From NCBI RefSeq assembly GCF_010233585.1, contig NZ_CP045997.1, positions 6,747,018-6,811,017 of the forward strand: a stretch of DNA of 64,000 nt, read 5' to 3'. Source of the DNA: Spirosoma endbachense. GTDB lineage: Bacteria > Bacteroidota > Bacteroidia > Cytophagales > Spirosomataceae. A program made the position numbers and the translations under genes. The notes under the pieces were generated by a model that did no database searches, was not told the DNA's origin, and saw nothing but the letters and a program-made list of their open reading frames with translations. Below, piece by piece: positions 32,264-42,843 of this stretch (position 1 is its first letter; each line of letters begins with the position of its first letter).

Positions 32264-35200
32264 TTAGAATTTAAGATTTACTCCAAGCGTAAATTGACGT
32301 ACGGGTGGGTTGTTCAGGTTTACGGCAATCTGGCGCTCCGGTGTTCCGCGTTCGCTGGCTCCCTGTGGGTTTAGCGTTGAGGTACCACTGGCATAGCTAT
32401 TCCCCTCTGGATCAACGGCCAGATTCTGGCTGACAAGTGGCGAATAAATAATGAACGGATTGGTTGCATTGAAATAAATCCGGGCCGAGCTCATCCCAAT
32501 TTTTTTGATCATCTGGCTGGAAAAGGTATAGCCCAGGTTAATACTCCTGCACTTAATGAACGAACCGTCGTAGTACCCTAACGTTGATCCAAAATAGGCT
32601 ACTGCGCTGGCAGCATCCGGTGCCGGGAATGCATTGGTCGGGTTTGTTTCTGTCCAGTAATCGACTTTCACCTGGTTTACCCGGCCCTGGTTGAAGAACG
32701 CAAAACCGCCCGAACCCGTGGAATTACCCGTCAGATAGGGTACGATTACCTTCATTCCCATGCGGGCAAAGGTTACAATGGACAGATCAAAGTTTTTAAA
32801 GCTGAATCGGTTGGTAAGCCCTCCTTCCCAGTTGGGCTGGAAATTGCCAAGGATCTGCCGGTCCGAGGCATCGATTTTATTATCTCCATTCAGATCTTCG
32901 ACCCGAATCTGTCCGGGGAATTGAGTTGGCGAGGTCTGTTTGGCCAACGTGCCGTTTTCTTTATCTGATGTCTGCCAGATACCAATTTTTTTGTAATCAT
33001 AGATTACGGAAAGCGGTTGGCCAACAAACCAGCCAGCCCCTACATTGGAGAGTTCAGCCGGTGTAGTGAGCTGCGTAATTTTCTCCCGGTTGAAGAAATA
33101 GGTCAGATCGGCACTCCAGTTAAATCCTTTTGGGTTCCTGAAAATCTCAAAAGTCAGCGCCGTTTCTAACCCTTTACCTTCCGTTCTCCCCAGGTTTTTT
33201 AAGGTCGAACCGGCTCCATTGCTGGGTGGCAGTGGCACTGACAGCAGAATATCCTTCGTCTTCTGGTGATACCAATCGACTGAGCCCGTAATTCGGTTAT
33301 TCAGGAAGCCAAAGTCAATACCGATATCCACCTGAGAGGTCGATTGCCAACCCAACCCGGTAGCTGGTAGACTGGTAACGGTATACGCCAACTGTTGGCC
33401 AGAGGTACTGGTGCCAAAATTGTAATAGCCAGCCGATAACGCACCCAACGTCGCATAAGCTCCTACATTTCTATTTCCGGAAAGGCCCCAGCTACCCCGT
33501 AGTTTCAGATTCGATATGAACGGAATTTCTTTGATGAAGCTTTCCTCGATAACATTCCAGCCTGCGCCAATAGCCGGATAGTTAAAATATTGGTTACCAG
33601 GCGATAATGTAGAGGAGCCATCGCGTCTTAGGGTTAGCGTTAACAGATAGCGGTCATTGTAGCTATAATTAAGTCTACCCATGTAAGAAAGCAAACCGGT
33701 TTCCGAGAAGGAGTTGCCAAAATCCGTAGGGGCAACTGGCGTTCCGGAAGCCAGTGAAAAATTGGATGTTTTAATGTAATCGGCCGGAACCCCCGTCACG
33801 GTAAATCGACTGCCCAGGGAATGATTTTTGGTAACTTCATAGAGCGCGGTAAAGCCTAGTCTATGCTTGCCAAACGTTTTATCATAATATAACAAGTGCT
33901 GAAGGTTTATATCCCAATACTCGGTATTACTGATCTCGGCATTTGACGAAGACTGCACCGTTGCGGTATTAAAATAGGTCAGTGGGCCACCATACCCATT
34001 GTAGTTCGACTGGCTGAAATTCAAACCAGCATTGAACCGATAACGCAGGCCAGGCAGAATACCTACCTCAGCGTACAAGCTATTAAAGGTTCGCAACGAC
34101 CGGGTACGACCTAAGTATGCATCCTTTTTGGTAATGATCGTCAATGGACTGATCGTAGCCGCATCAATGGAGCCTTCTGCCGGAAACAAGTTTACGGAAC
34201 CGTCTGCATTATATGGAGCGGCCAACGGCGTTAACCGGACCAGACCACCAGGAATACCGCCACCGCCCGGCGTATTTTGATAGGTAAGTGTATTCAGCGT
34301 ATTCAACCCTACTTTAATGTGCTTCCCAATTCGCTGGTCGATTGTTGCCCGTATGTTTATCCGGCTAAAATCCTGGCTGGGAATAATACCTGTCTCATTA
34401 AAATAACCCAGGCCCAACGAATACTGTGTGTTTTCATTGCCGCCTGTCATACCCAACTGATGGTTGGTCATAAAGCCGGGTTTGTAGAGTAACCCCTGCC
34501 AGTCGGTAGAAACACCGGCCGCCAGCGCATCTTTTTCTTTTTGGGTAAGCGGATAGGCCGTAGTACCAGGGCTGGTGCGGTTGTATTTAGTCGCATCGTC
34601 TTTAAACTGGGCATATTCCTGGCCATTCATCACGTTGAATTTGCCCATAATCGTGGTCACGCCATGATAGCCGTCGTAGCTGAAAACGGGCTTTCCTACT
34701 TTCCCTCGTTTAGTGGTTATCAGAATAACGCCACCAGAACCTCTTGAACCGTAGATGGCCGTCGCCGAAGCGTCTTTTAGAATTTCAAGATTGACAATAT
34801 CATCCGGGTTTATGTCATTCAGCCCACCATAAGGAATTCCATCGACAACCACCAACGGGCCATCAAGTCCATCGCTTGAGCCAGAGCTGGTGGTTAGTGT
34901 TCGGTTACCTCTAATTCTAATCTGCCCCTGCGAACCAGGTGTTGAGCCATTACTGATAACGGAAACACCAGCCGCCCGGCCTTTTAACTGGTTAACGATG
35001 TTTGGGGAAGGCACTTCTTTTAAGGTTTTTTCATTCACAGAAACTACCGAACCTGTAACATCCCGTTTACGTTGGGTGCCGTACCCGACAACGACCACTT
35101 CATTGAGCGTTTTGTCATCGGCAACCAGTGTGAGGTTAATAACAGAGCGATTCCCCACGGTCACCTCCTGCGTAGCAAAGCCGATGAAGGAGAAAACGAG

Positions 35201-35770
35201 CACAGTGCTGGCCTCATCCGGAATGGAAAGTTTGTAATTACCATCACCGTCTGAAGTTGTTCCACGCGTTGTATTCTTTATTTGAATATTTACGCCTGGT
35301 AAACTTTCGCCATTTTCACCCGTGACCCGGCCAGTCAGTTGTTTATCCACAGCGGCCTCCGTGTTGAGTTCACTGGAGGCATTTTGCTGAAGCTGGGTTG
35401 CTGGCGCAGTGTATCTTTTTATCACAATTTGCTGTCCTACAACATCATAGCTCAGATTAAGTGGCGTCAGGATATGATCCAATACCTGCGAAAGCTGTTC
35501 ATTTTTTGCCTGGTAATTAACTTTCCGTTTCGATTGAATGATTTCCCGGCTGAATAAAAATTGAACGCTCGTCTGTTTTTCAATTCGCCTGATCGTTACC
35601 TCAACATCCTCATTCTGGGCTGAGATACTGACTCGTCGACTTAAAAGCTCCTGCGCTTTGCCGTCGAGGGCAAAGCCTATATTAGTTAGGGTAAGTGCAA
35701 GTAAGATTTGCAGGCTTGAAATTCTCATAATCCTGATCCAAACATTGCGATTGATGAAAAGGTATTGCAT
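32264..35770 (-). CDS. SusC/RagA TonB-dependent outer-membrane transporter with STN domain
   Basis: 1168 residues from MQYLFINRNVW; the longer open frame adds 30 residues with no signal character. The signal peptide is around SSLQILLALTLTNIGFAL. The order is STN domain (about 45-125, SAQNEDVEVTIRRIEKQ), carboxypeptidase-regulatory-like beta domain (LTGRVTGENGESLPGVN), TonB-box-like EVVVVGYGTQ, plug (QLKGRAAGVSV, ILKDASATAIYGSRGSGG), then the SusC beta-barrel ending FTLGVNLKF. It imports xylan oligosaccharides with SusD. The STN domain marks it as a signalling transporter that speaks to the adjacent FecR and ECF sigma factor when ligand is bound; this is established for the FecA-type family and inferred here. 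Confidence 0.97.
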   Translation of the reverse strand: MQYLFINRNVWIRIMRISSLQILLALTLTNIGFALDGKAQELLSRRVSISAQNEDVEVTIRRIEKQTSVQFLFSREIIQSKRKVNYQAKNEQLSQVLDHILTPLNLSYDVVGQQIVIKRYTAPATQLQQNASSELNTEAAVDKQLTGRVTGENGESLPGVNIQIKNTTRGTTSDGDGNYKLSIPDEASTVLVFSFIGFATQEVTVGNRSVINLTLVADDKTLNEVVVVGYGTQRKRDVTGSVVSVNEKTLKEVPSPNIVNQLKGRAAGVSVISNGSTPGSQGQIRIRGNRTLTTSSGSSDGLDGPLVVVDGIPYGGLNDINPDDIVNLEILKDASATAIYGSRGSGGVILITTKRGKVGKPVFSYDGYHGVTTIMGKFNVMNGQEYAQFKDDATKYNRTSPGTTAYPLTQKEKDALAAGVSTDWQGLLYKPGFMTNHQLGMTGGNENTQYSLGLGYFNETGIIPSQDFSRINIRATIDQRIGKHIKVGLNTLNTLTYQNTPGGGGIPGGLVRLTPLAAPYNADGSVNLFPAEGSIDAATISPLTIITKKDAYLGRTRSLRTFNSLYAEVGILPGLRYRFNAGLNFSQSNYNGYGGPLTYFNTATVQSSSNAEISNTEYWDINLQHLLYYDKTFGKHRLGFTALYEVTKNHSLGSRFTVTGVPADYIKTSNFSLASGTPVAPTDFGNSFSETGLLSYMGRLNYSYNDRYLLTLTLRRDGSSTLSPGNQYFNYPAIGAGWNVIEESFIKEIPFISNLKLRGSWGLSGNRNVGAYATLGALSAGYYNFGTSTSGQQLAYTVTSLPATGLGWQSTSQVDIGIDFGFLNNRITGSVDWYHQKTKDILLSVPLPPSNGAGSTLKNLGRTEGKGLETALTFEIFRNPKGFNWSADLTYFFNREKITQLTTPAELSNVGAGWFVGQPLSVIYDYKKIGIWQTSDKENGTLAKQTSPTQFPGQIRVEDLNGDNKIDASDRQILGNFQPNWEGGLTNRFSFKNFDLSIVTFARMGMKVIVPYLTGNSTGSGGFAFFNQGRVNQVKVDYWTETNPTNAFPAPDAASAVAYFGSTLGYYDGSFIKCRSINLGYTFSSQMIKKIGMSSARIYFNATNPFIIYSPLVSQNLAVDPEGNSYASGTSTLNPQGASERGTPERQIAVNLNNPPVRQFTLGVNLKF

Positions 35771-35874
35771 ACATTTATGCGTTTTTGTTGTTTTTAGGAG
35801 GAAATGACACAAAACGTATCCCTTCTCTACTCGAAGAGATAATGTGTATATCTGACACATTTAGGGGAATTTGG

Positions 35875-35910
35875 GCGATAGTGTTGGTAGCACTATCGCT
35901 TTTCTTTTAG
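35875..35910 (+). terminator. terminator facing against the operon, before susC
   Basis: GCGATAGTG (35875-35883) pairs perfectly with CACTATCGC (35891-35899), followed on the plus strand by TTTTCTTTTAG. On the operon strand the bases after the stem are CCCAAATTCC, so the U-tract favours plus-strand transcripts, which would be antisense to the susC leader. It could also be a simple leader hairpin in the susC mRNA. Confidence 0.5.
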
Positions 35911-35967
35911 AAAAAGGATAGTTTTTTATACCATAGATAGTAGATTGGTTAAAGGTTACAGGAACAA

Positions 35968-37041
35968 TCAATTACACCCGCGACTATGAATAATCACCTG
36001 GTTATCAACAACGTCAAAGGTAGATTCAATGGTTAGACAGATAAGTCTGATTTTCTCCAGAAAAGGGACATCGTTGAGTTGCCCGGTAAAAGTGCATTTT
36101 GTAAGCAAGTGCTTATCATATTGAATGGGCATATTATAGCTGGATTCCAGTTGAGCAAATACGTCCGATACAGGCGTGAATTCGAAACTAAACTGCTGGT
36201 TAACAATGGTTGACGTAATTTCTTTCGCTGGAATGAAATCCTGCTTAACAACCTTATCTGTTTTAGTTTCAAAACTGAGTTGTTCGTTTCTTGTCAGCAA
36301 AACCGTTTTGCCGGGCGAATCAATGGGGGTAACCGAAACCTTGCCCGTCTTCACCTTGACATAAACCGCCGTTTCCTTGTCGAAAGAACGTACCTGAAAA
36401 CTGGTTCCCAGCACTTTAGTGGTCAGATTGGTTGTATAAACAATGAAAGGTCTGGCCGGATTTTTAGTCACTTCGAAAAATCCTTCTCCCTGTAGATACG
36501 CTTCCCGAAGCTTATGCGTGTTTTGTTTATGAAAACGCAGCTGACTTCCTGTCGAGAGCAATACGGAGGAGTTATCTGGCAGCAGAATGACCAGAGGCTG
36601 GCCCGTTACATTCTTTACAATTTTCCAGCCGGCATCCTGTACAGGCTGCTCTACTTGCTTGTTGAATACCGCTATCTGGTTGGGAATGGGGTTACCTAGT
36701 TGCCACCAGATTATTAAACCAGCCACTGCTGCAGCAGCAACCCACCGCCCCCAATGCCAACTGGATAAAGGTTTTACCAGGGTAGTCGATGGCGTAAGCT
36801 GATCCAGTATTTTTTCTGTATTTTCTTTTACGGATTGGTCTGAAATCTCAACCTGCTTTCCCTGAAGTACCAATAAGGTAGCTACGGCCTGCTCGTAGAG
36901 GTCCCTTTTTTCGGGATACTGGGCCAGCCATTGTTGCCAGTACACCTGATCTTCCGGCCGCCTTTCACGAACCCACGTCCGAAAGGCGTCGTTTTCTAAG
37001 AAGTCGTCAACACTTGAAAAATGGTCGGGGGGCAGAGTCAT
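35968..37041 (-). CDS. FecR-family anti-sigma factor
   Basis: 357 residues. The cytoplasmic N-terminus (about 1-95) contains FRTWVRERRPEDQVYWQQW, typical of sigma-binding FecR domains. A single membrane segment lies near 104-120 (WVAAAAVAGLIIWWQL). The periplasmic FecR domain follows with LPDNSSVLLSTGSQLRF, YLQGEGFFEVTKNPARPFIVYT and VLGTSFQVRSFD, and a C-terminal STN-like segment (VFAQLESSYNMPIQYD). It holds the ECF sigma factor inactive until the SusC STN domain signals. It lies 58 bases after the sigma gene and about 200 bases before susC. Confidence 0.95.
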   Translation of the reverse strand: MTLPPDHFSSVDDFLENDAFRTWVRERRPEDQVYWQQWLAQYPEKRDLYEQAVATLLVLQGKQVEISDQSVKENTEKILDQLTPSTTLVKPLSSWHWGRWVAAAAVAGLIIWWQLGNPIPNQIAVFNKQVEQPVQDAGWKIVKNVTGQPLVILLPDNSSVLLSTGSQLRFHKQNTHKLREAYLQGEGFFEVTKNPARPFIVYTTNLTTKVLGTSFQVRSFDKETAVYVKVKTGKVSVTPIDSPGKTVLLTRNEQLSFETKTDKVVKQDFIPAKEITSTIVNQQFSFEFTPVSDVFAQLESSYNMPIQYDKHLLTKCTFTGQLNDVPFLEKIRLICLTIESTFDVVDNQVIIHSRGCN

Positions 37042-37099
37042 TGGTACTTTTCTACTATTTTTATTGATAGTATGAAGTTCCTATTCGCCGATACCCTTC

Positions 37100-37696
37100 T
37101 CAAAGGAAATTTTTTTGAAAAAAAATACAAATCACCGGAAATATGTGGACAAGCCATTGGCTCCGAAGCTTATTAAGTGCTTTCTGGAGAAAATTGGAGA
37201 CCGATTGGCGGTTTACGTTCATTACCTCGGCAATCTCCGGTATGGATAAATTTTCGTAATAACGTAGATATAAAGCTTCCCGCTCACGGGCTGGCAAGGC
37301 TGCCAGTTGCTCCTGTATCATTTTCGTCATATTGACCAATGATTCCTGGCGGATCAGTAATGTTTCTGAGTCAACATCCTCTGCGACCGACGTATCCCAG
37401 TCCAGTTCTTCGTATTTTAACCGTTTTTGAGCGCGAAGATGCTGTATTATATGGCTCCGGATTGATTTTAGTAAATAATGCTTAACCGAGTCCGTTTCGT
37501 TAATCTGTAATCGATTTTGCCAGAGCTGTAAAAATAATTCCTGTATGCAGTCCTCTACGATCGATTCCTCAACCATAAATTTTAGCCCATAGTGTTTCAG
37601 TACGCCATAATAGCGTTCGGCCAGTAAACCTAATGCCTGTTTATCACCCGCGCGATAGGCTTGCCATAGCGCTTGGTCCTGTGGCTGAAAAATCAT
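37100..37696 (-). CDS. ECF (FecI-like) sigma factor
   Basis: A 198-residue extracytoplasmic-function sigma factor. Region 2 carries DCIQELFLQLWQNR, and region 4 carries LPAREREALYLRYYENLSIPEIAEVM with the recognition helix NRQSVSNFLQKALNKLR. It directs RNA polymerase to the susC promoter after release by FecR. Region 2 to 4 spacing and length are normal for Bacteroidota FecI-like sigma factors. It is the first gene of the minus-strand cluster; a TAnnTTTG-type -10 box lies 25 bases upstream. The hydrophobic tail (HIFPVICIFFQKNFL) is a little odd and may be an extension without function. Confidence 0.95.
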   Translation of the reverse strand: MIFQPQDQALWQAYRAGDKQALGLLAERYYGVLKHYGLKFMVEESIVEDCIQELFLQLWQNRLQINETDSVKHYLLKSIRSHIIQHLRAQKRLKYEELDWDTSVAEDVDSETLLIRQESLVNMTKMIQEQLAALPAREREALYLRYYENLSIPEIAEVMNVNRQSVSNFLQKALNKLRSQWLVHIFPVICIFFQKNFL

Positions 37697-38554
37697 GAAA
37701 CTAGTTAAGATGTAGGCTTACAAAAATAAAAAAATCATACAAATGTTTTAAATTGTACAATAAGTAATTCTTTTTATCTGAATAAAATTTGAGAAGGCAG
37801 CCAGCAGTTACGTTAGGATACACGAATGAGTAGAGCAGCTGAACGCGTATGCATAAATCCCGAAATTAATGAGCAATAGCACTCTTTGGCTTCTACACAC
37901 GACTACAGATGACAACTTTGCCCAATAAGTACAAATACTCTGATAACCCAACTTTACAGTGCCTCTACTAGTCTGGTCACAGAAACACATCATTCACCAA
38001 AGCTGTGCTGTACTGAGTTGCCCAACGATAGTAGAGTCGGTAGCTAATACGGCGATATTATTTATTGGTGTAAAAATGACACTTATCTTTTAAATGTCAA
38101 AATTTCGGCCATTTTTTTGGCTACATCTAAGTTTAATTTTCATTATAATAAACATAAACAATCAGGCAAGGCTACATTCGCGGCTGCGGAGTCGCTTTCA
38201 GTACAGTAGTTCCGAGGGCTGCCGTTTTCGTATCCTTTTTGGCCGGGAAGAAGTTAGCCGGATGATCGCTAATTTAGCATTCACAGTGGCTATATCTGGC
38301 AGAGCATTTTCGTGGCTATTTCATGCAAATGGCTTAGGTATGGCCAGGATACCCTGTTTGATTCAACCCGATTCAACTACAGCTGAACATAAGGTTGTTT
38401 GAGCCATTTCTTAATAATGACCATCGAGGATTTCATTCGTCCTAAACAGTATATTTAATGCCTGTTATCCATTTGTAGATGACTGATCCAGAAACAGGTG
38501 TGTACTCTTTTGCCAGAAACGTATATACATTTTGCTTTTTACCGATTTAAGCTG
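37697..38554. other. 858-base divergent regulator interval
   Basis: Separates the sigma factor and the divergent hybrid regulator. It is AT-rich and holds the sigma promoter at 37721. A 102-codon plus-strand frame (38094-38402) has no recognised motif and a composition unlike its neighbours, so I do not call it a gene. No strong hairpin seen. Confidence 0.5.
37721..37728 (-). promoter_or_regulatory. Bacteroidota -10-type box before sigma gene
   Basis: On the minus strand the bases read TATTTTTG, a full match to the TAnnTTTG consensus of Bacteroidota housekeeping promoters, ending 25 bases from the ATG. The upstream -33 element is not clear, so this is moderate evidence. Confidence 0.4.
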
Positions 38555-41500
38555 ATGGCTGTAAAACCGGCCATTTACCTACTAAGCCTGCTCATTGGGC
38601 TTTGTACCTGGGTAGAAGCCCAACCCTATGTGGCCTGGGTGAAGCATTATGCCCCGCAGGATGGGCTGGCACACCGGGAAGTCAATGCCATTTTTCAGGA
38701 TCGGCAGGGGTTTATGTGGTTCGGTACCAGGTTTGGCCTGAGTCGATTTGATGGAAAGACTTTCACTACGTTCACCAAAGACCGCAATGGACTCGTCTTT
38801 GACGATATTCATGCTATCGCTCAGGATGCCAATGGTTTGTTATGGTTAATGGGGCCCTACCATGAATCGCGGATAGCCTTGTTCAACCCGTTGACGAGTA
38901 AGCCGGTTGCTTTTAACGGCATACGTAATGTTCAACAGGATACCGCTTTCGTTCATGAAGCTGTAGGTCTGTTAAGTGGTCATGATGGTACCATCATTTT
39001 AACGAACTCTCGCTCGGCTAAACTCACCGTTTATCACCCAACAACGGGCCTGCATTCTGTTTCTTTACCGCAGTTTAAGACACTAGGCAGCTTTCAGTCG
39101 ACGGACGAAAATACGGTCTGGTGCATTGCAGATGATCGACATATTGTTGAATTGACTCCCGATGGCCGGGTGCTGCATCAGTTTTCTCATGGGCAGGGCG
39201 ATCAAATAAGTTGGCATTTCGGCCAGCGAAACGCGGGTATCGAGTTTTTCTATTCGGTTTATAACCCAGCAAAAGGGGGTAAACGGCTGTTTTACAGAGT
39301 CGATGAACAAGGTCGGCGGCAGCAGTGGCCTTCTGCCCTGATCGATGCTATGGCTCGGTATACGGGCGCGATCTGCTATCCGTTGAACCGGGATGGTCTA
39401 CTCTGGGATGGAATCACGCTGAGGGATTCTACCAACCGAACCCTGCTATCTATTACCGACCAGACTGCGGGTGAAACCATTGAGAATCGGAGCTTTTTCC
39501 GAGATCGGAGCGGTCTGCTTTGGTTAGGAACCAGCTTTGGTGTCTACCAGGTGAAATTAACCCCAAACTATTTCCACCGATTATTTTATCAGCCGGGCAA
39601 CAAAGGCGATCAGGTAGCCGCCATTCGGGGTATTACGGTACTGGGCGATCAGGTGTATGCTAACCAGGAAAAGTTCGGCCTCTATACGGTTCCGCGGCAG
39701 GGCGGTAAACCAAAAAAGATATCCGGGAATCGTTTTTTTGCCTATGGTTTAGCGAAGGATCAGCAGGGTAAACTCTACAAAGGAGATGTTAATCAGGTAG
39801 TTAACTATGACCCATCGTCGGGAAACGCTACCACCATATCCCTACCCATCGATTCGGAGGCCTGGGCACTCTATCCGTTGAGCACCAACCAGTGGCTGGT
39901 TGGTACGCCAAAAGGTCTTAGGCTGATGGATACCAAAAAACAGCAGGCAAACCTATTTGGTCAATATAATCAGTTTGCCGAACTGGCTCAGGGACACATT
40001 CTCCATATCGCTCCTGACCGGCAGGGTACACTTTGGATTTGCGCGTCTACCGGATTGTATACTATAGACCCGATAAAAGGCATTACTGCCCGCTACTGGA
40101 GTGGGGGTAAAGGTCGTTTTCACCTGCCTGCCGACAACTATCAGCATTTTTATGCCGATAAACAGGGGATCTACTGGCTGGCTACGGGAAATGCCGGCCT
40201 GATTCGCTGGGATCGGAGGACGCATCTGTACCGACAATTCCGACGCTCTGAGGGGTTATCCAATGACAATATCTATGCCGTCTATGCCGATGGGCGAGGG
40301 CATCTCTGGCTTAGCAGCGACTACGGCATTATGCAGTTCGATCCGATTCGGCTCACGACCCGTACCTACTTTGTGCAGGATGGTATTACCCATAATGAGT
40401 TCAATCGGATTGCGCATGCCCAGGACAAGGCTGGTCGGATTTACTTCGGCGGTCTCAACGGAATCACAACCTTCGATCCGCGGGATTTTGCTGTCGAACC
40501 TCCACCGGCTCCACTCCCAATACAACTGGTATCGTTTCGTCAGTTTGACCAGGCAAGTAATAAACTCATCGACAAAACGGAAGAGCTGGCCCAAAGCCAT
40601 CAACTCGTGGTGCGGCCAGGGGATCAGACATCGGTGGTCGAGTTTGCCCTATTGAATTTCACCGATGGCGAAAAGAACGTATATGCCTACCAGTTCAAAG
40701 GGCTGGATAATGTATGGACCCAGCAGACCGAATCATCGTTGCGGCTGGGGAATCTGCCCTACGGAGAGTATGAGTTGTTGATCAAGGGGCAGGCCGCTAA
40801 TGGACAATGGTCGTCGAATGTGCTGTCGATTGCGGTAGATGTACAACGACCGTTTTACCTGAAAGTCTGGTTTCTGGTGCTATCGGGGCTGTTCGTTATC
40901 GCCGGAATCTGGGGCTGGCTGAAGTGGCGTATCTGGAACCACCAGCAGGAGCGGAAACGACTACAAACCGAGATCAATCAGGCCACAGCACGGATCGAAG
41001 CCGATAAGAACGTGATTGAGCAACAAGCCCAGGCACTTTATCAACTCAACGAAACGAAATCCCGCTTTTTTGCCAACATTTCACACGAGTTCCGCACCCC
41101 GCTTACCGTGATTCTGGGCATGACTTCGGAACTGAAACGGTATAGTCTCGATGAACTGGCTCAACACCGTCAGCGGGTGGCGAACCTCATCGAACGCAAT
41201 GGCAGCAACCTGCTACGGTTGGTTAATCAGATTCTGGACCTGTCGAAGCTCGAAGCCGGAGAAATGTATCTGCAACCCATACAGGCCGATCTGGCCAGTT
41301 TTGCCCGCTATGTATCGGAGTCGTTCCATACGATGGCTTTCCTTAAAAACGTCGAGATGCATTTTCTGGCCGACAATCCAACGCTGGAAACGGATTTCGA
41401 TAAGGACAAACTACAGGATATTCTGTCCAATCTGCTCACGAATGCGCTCAAATTTACGCCCGCTGGAGGCCAGATTTTTCTAACGCTTAGCGTTCAGGAA

Positions 41501-42694
41501 GGCTGGCGTTCATTAGCGAACCAGGGTTATTACGAAGAAATTGTTCCTACCCAACAGCGGGATGCTTCCTGGATAAGTATCCAGGTGCGAGATACCGGTT
41601 CAGGCATCCATGCCGACCAGCTACCGTTGATTTTCAACCGTTTTTTTCAGGGTTCCGCCGATGCAGGTTCTATCAACTCGGTGAGTGGTCAGCCTGGTAC
41701 GGAAATTGGTGGAACGGGTATTGGGCTATCGCTGGTGCGCGAGTTGATCCTGTTGATGAACGGTGGCCTGGCCGTTCGTAGTCAGCCCGGTCAGGGGACT
41801 GAGTTTGTCATTAGCCTGCGTCATACCCGGCAGGCATTATCTGTTCCACTTCCCGTTGTCGAACCCATCCGTGTTCATCCTGACCGAGTGGAAGTCATCC
41901 ATTCGATGGCTGACCAACCGCAGGATAAACCGATGCTGTTGCTGGTGGAAGACAACGAAGACGTAGCCGCTTACATCACCAGCTGCCTCCAGGCCGATTA
42001 TCAGATTATCCGGGTCGATAATGGCCAACAGGGTATCGATCAGGCATTGGAAACCATTCCCGACCTGATCGTGAGCGATGTAATGATGCCCCTCAAAGAT
42101 GGGTTTCAGTTGTGCGATACGTTGAAAAACGACGAACGGACCAGTCACATTCCTATTGTCTTACTCACGGCCCGTGCCGCAGTGACAGACCGGATTGCGG
42201 GCCTTCGCCGGGGTGCTGACGCTTACCTGACCAAACCCTTTCAGCGAGAGGAGCTAGACGTGGTGCTCACGAACCTGCTGCAATCCAGGCGGATTCTACA
42301 GATTCATTACAGTCAACAGCTCCTGCAAACGACGCGGGCCGATCAACCTGTAGACACAGAAACGGATTCGCTGGAGGATCAGTTTTTACATAAACTACGT
42401 GTGATGCTGGAACCACAGCTGGAAAACTCCCAGTTGTCGATTGATGAACTTTGCCAGCAGATCGGTTTGAGTCGCTCCACGCTCCATCGGAAGCTGGTTG
42501 GCCTGACGGGTATGTCGATTATCCCTTATATCCGGGTGATTCGATTAGGGAAGGCCAAAGAATTACTGATCTCCTCCGATCTGAATATTTCCGAAGTGGC
42601 TTATGCGGTAGGTTTCGAAGACCCGAAGTATTTCAGCCGTCAATTTTCGGAAGAATTTGGCCTCTCTCCGGCCAAATTTCGACTTGTGAAATAA
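38555..42694 (+). CDS. hybrid two-component system regulator (HTCS), AraC output
   Basis: One 1379-residue chain combining sensor, kinase, receiver and DNA-binding parts. The start chosen is MAVKPAIYLL, which gives a signal peptide ending VEAQ; the longer frame adds 19 residues. The periplasmic part (about 20-770) is a two-propeller sensor with Reg_prop repeats (GFMWFGTRFGLSRFDG, GLLWLGTSFGVYQV) and a Y_Y_Y domain. The membrane helix is near 770-790, HisKA has His844 in ISHEFRTPL, HATPase has NALKF and GTGIGLSL, the receiver has Asp1175 in IVSDVMMP, and the AraC domain ends the chain (VAYAVGFEDPKYFSRQF). It probably senses a xylo-oligosaccharide and activates the divergent xylan genes; the ligand is inference. 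Confidence 0.96.
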   Translation: MAVKPAIYLLSLLIGLCTWVEAQPYVAWVKHYAPQDGLAHREVNAIFQDRQGFMWFGTRFGLSRFDGKTFTTFTKDRNGLVFDDIHAIAQDANGLLWLMGPYHESRIALFNPLTSKPVAFNGIRNVQQDTAFVHEAVGLLSGHDGTIILTNSRSAKLTVYHPTTGLHSVSLPQFKTLGSFQSTDENTVWCIADDRHIVELTPDGRVLHQFSHGQGDQISWHFGQRNAGIEFFYSVYNPAKGGKRLFYRVDEQGRRQQWPSALIDAMARYTGAICYPLNRDGLLWDGITLRDSTNRTLLSITDQTAGETIENRSFFRDRSGLLWLGTSFGVYQVKLTPNYFHRLFYQPGNKGDQVAAIRGITVLGDQVYANQEKFGLYTVPRQGGKPKKISGNRFFAYGLAKDQQGKLYKGDVNQVVNYDPSSGNATTISLPIDSEAWALYPLSTNQWLVGTPKGLRLMDTKKQQANLFGQYNQFAELAQGHILHIAPDRQGTLWICASTGLYTIDPIKGITARYWSGGKGRFHLPADNYQHFYADKQGIYWLATGNAGLIRWDRRTHLYRQFRRSEGLSNDNIYAVYADGRGHLWLSSDYGIMQFDPIRLTTRTYFVQDGITHNEFNRIAHAQDKAGRIYFGGLNGITTFDPRDFAVEPPPAPLPIQLVSFRQFDQASNKLIDKTEELAQSHQLVVRPGDQTSVVEFALLNFTDGEKNVYAYQFKGLDNVWTQQTESSLRLGNLPYGEYELLIKGQAANGQWSSNVLSIAVDVQRPFYLKVWFLVLSGLFVIAGIWGWLKWRIWNHQQERKRLQTEINQATARIEADKNVIEQQAQALYQLNETKSRFFANISHEFRTPLTVILGMTSELKRYSLDELAQHRQRVANLIERNGSNLLRLVNQILDLSKLEAGEMYLQPIQADLASFARYVSESFHTMAFLKNVEMHFLADNPTLETDFDKDKLQDILSNLLTNALKFTPAGGQIFLTLSVQEGWRSLANQGYYEEIVPTQQRDASWISIQVRDTGSGIHADQLPLIFNRFFQGSADAGSINSVSGQPGTEIGGTGIGLSLVRELILLMNGGLAVRSQPGQGTEFVISLRHTRQALSVPLPVVEPIRVHPDRVEVIHSMADQPQDKPMLLLVEDNEDVAAYITSCLQADYQIIRVDNGQQGIDQALETIPDLIVSDVMMPLKDGFQLCDTLKNDERTSHIPIVLLTARAAVTDRIAGLRRGADAYLTKPFQREELDVVLTNLLQSRRILQIHYSQQLLQTTRADQPVDTETDSLEDQFLHKLRVMLEPQLENSQLSIDELCQQIGLSRSTLHRKLVGLTGMSIIPYIRVIRLGKAKELLISSDLNISEVAYAVGFEDPKYFSRQFSEEFGLSPAKFRLVK

Positions 42695-42843
42695 TCCTCC
42701 ACCTATTTGACCTAATTATCCACCTTAGTTGGCAGGTCCGATCGTAGACTTGCAGTGCCGGTTTTATGACCACTTTTCCCCGGCAGCTCACAGCTATGAA
42801 AACGATCTTTACCTTCCCTTTGCCACCCACTCGCGGTTGGTTT

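Noticed and set aside
38094..38402. 102-codon plus-strand frame between the sigma factor and the HTCS
   Set aside because: No motif, irregular composition, and it lies in the AT-rich promoter region of two divergent regulators.
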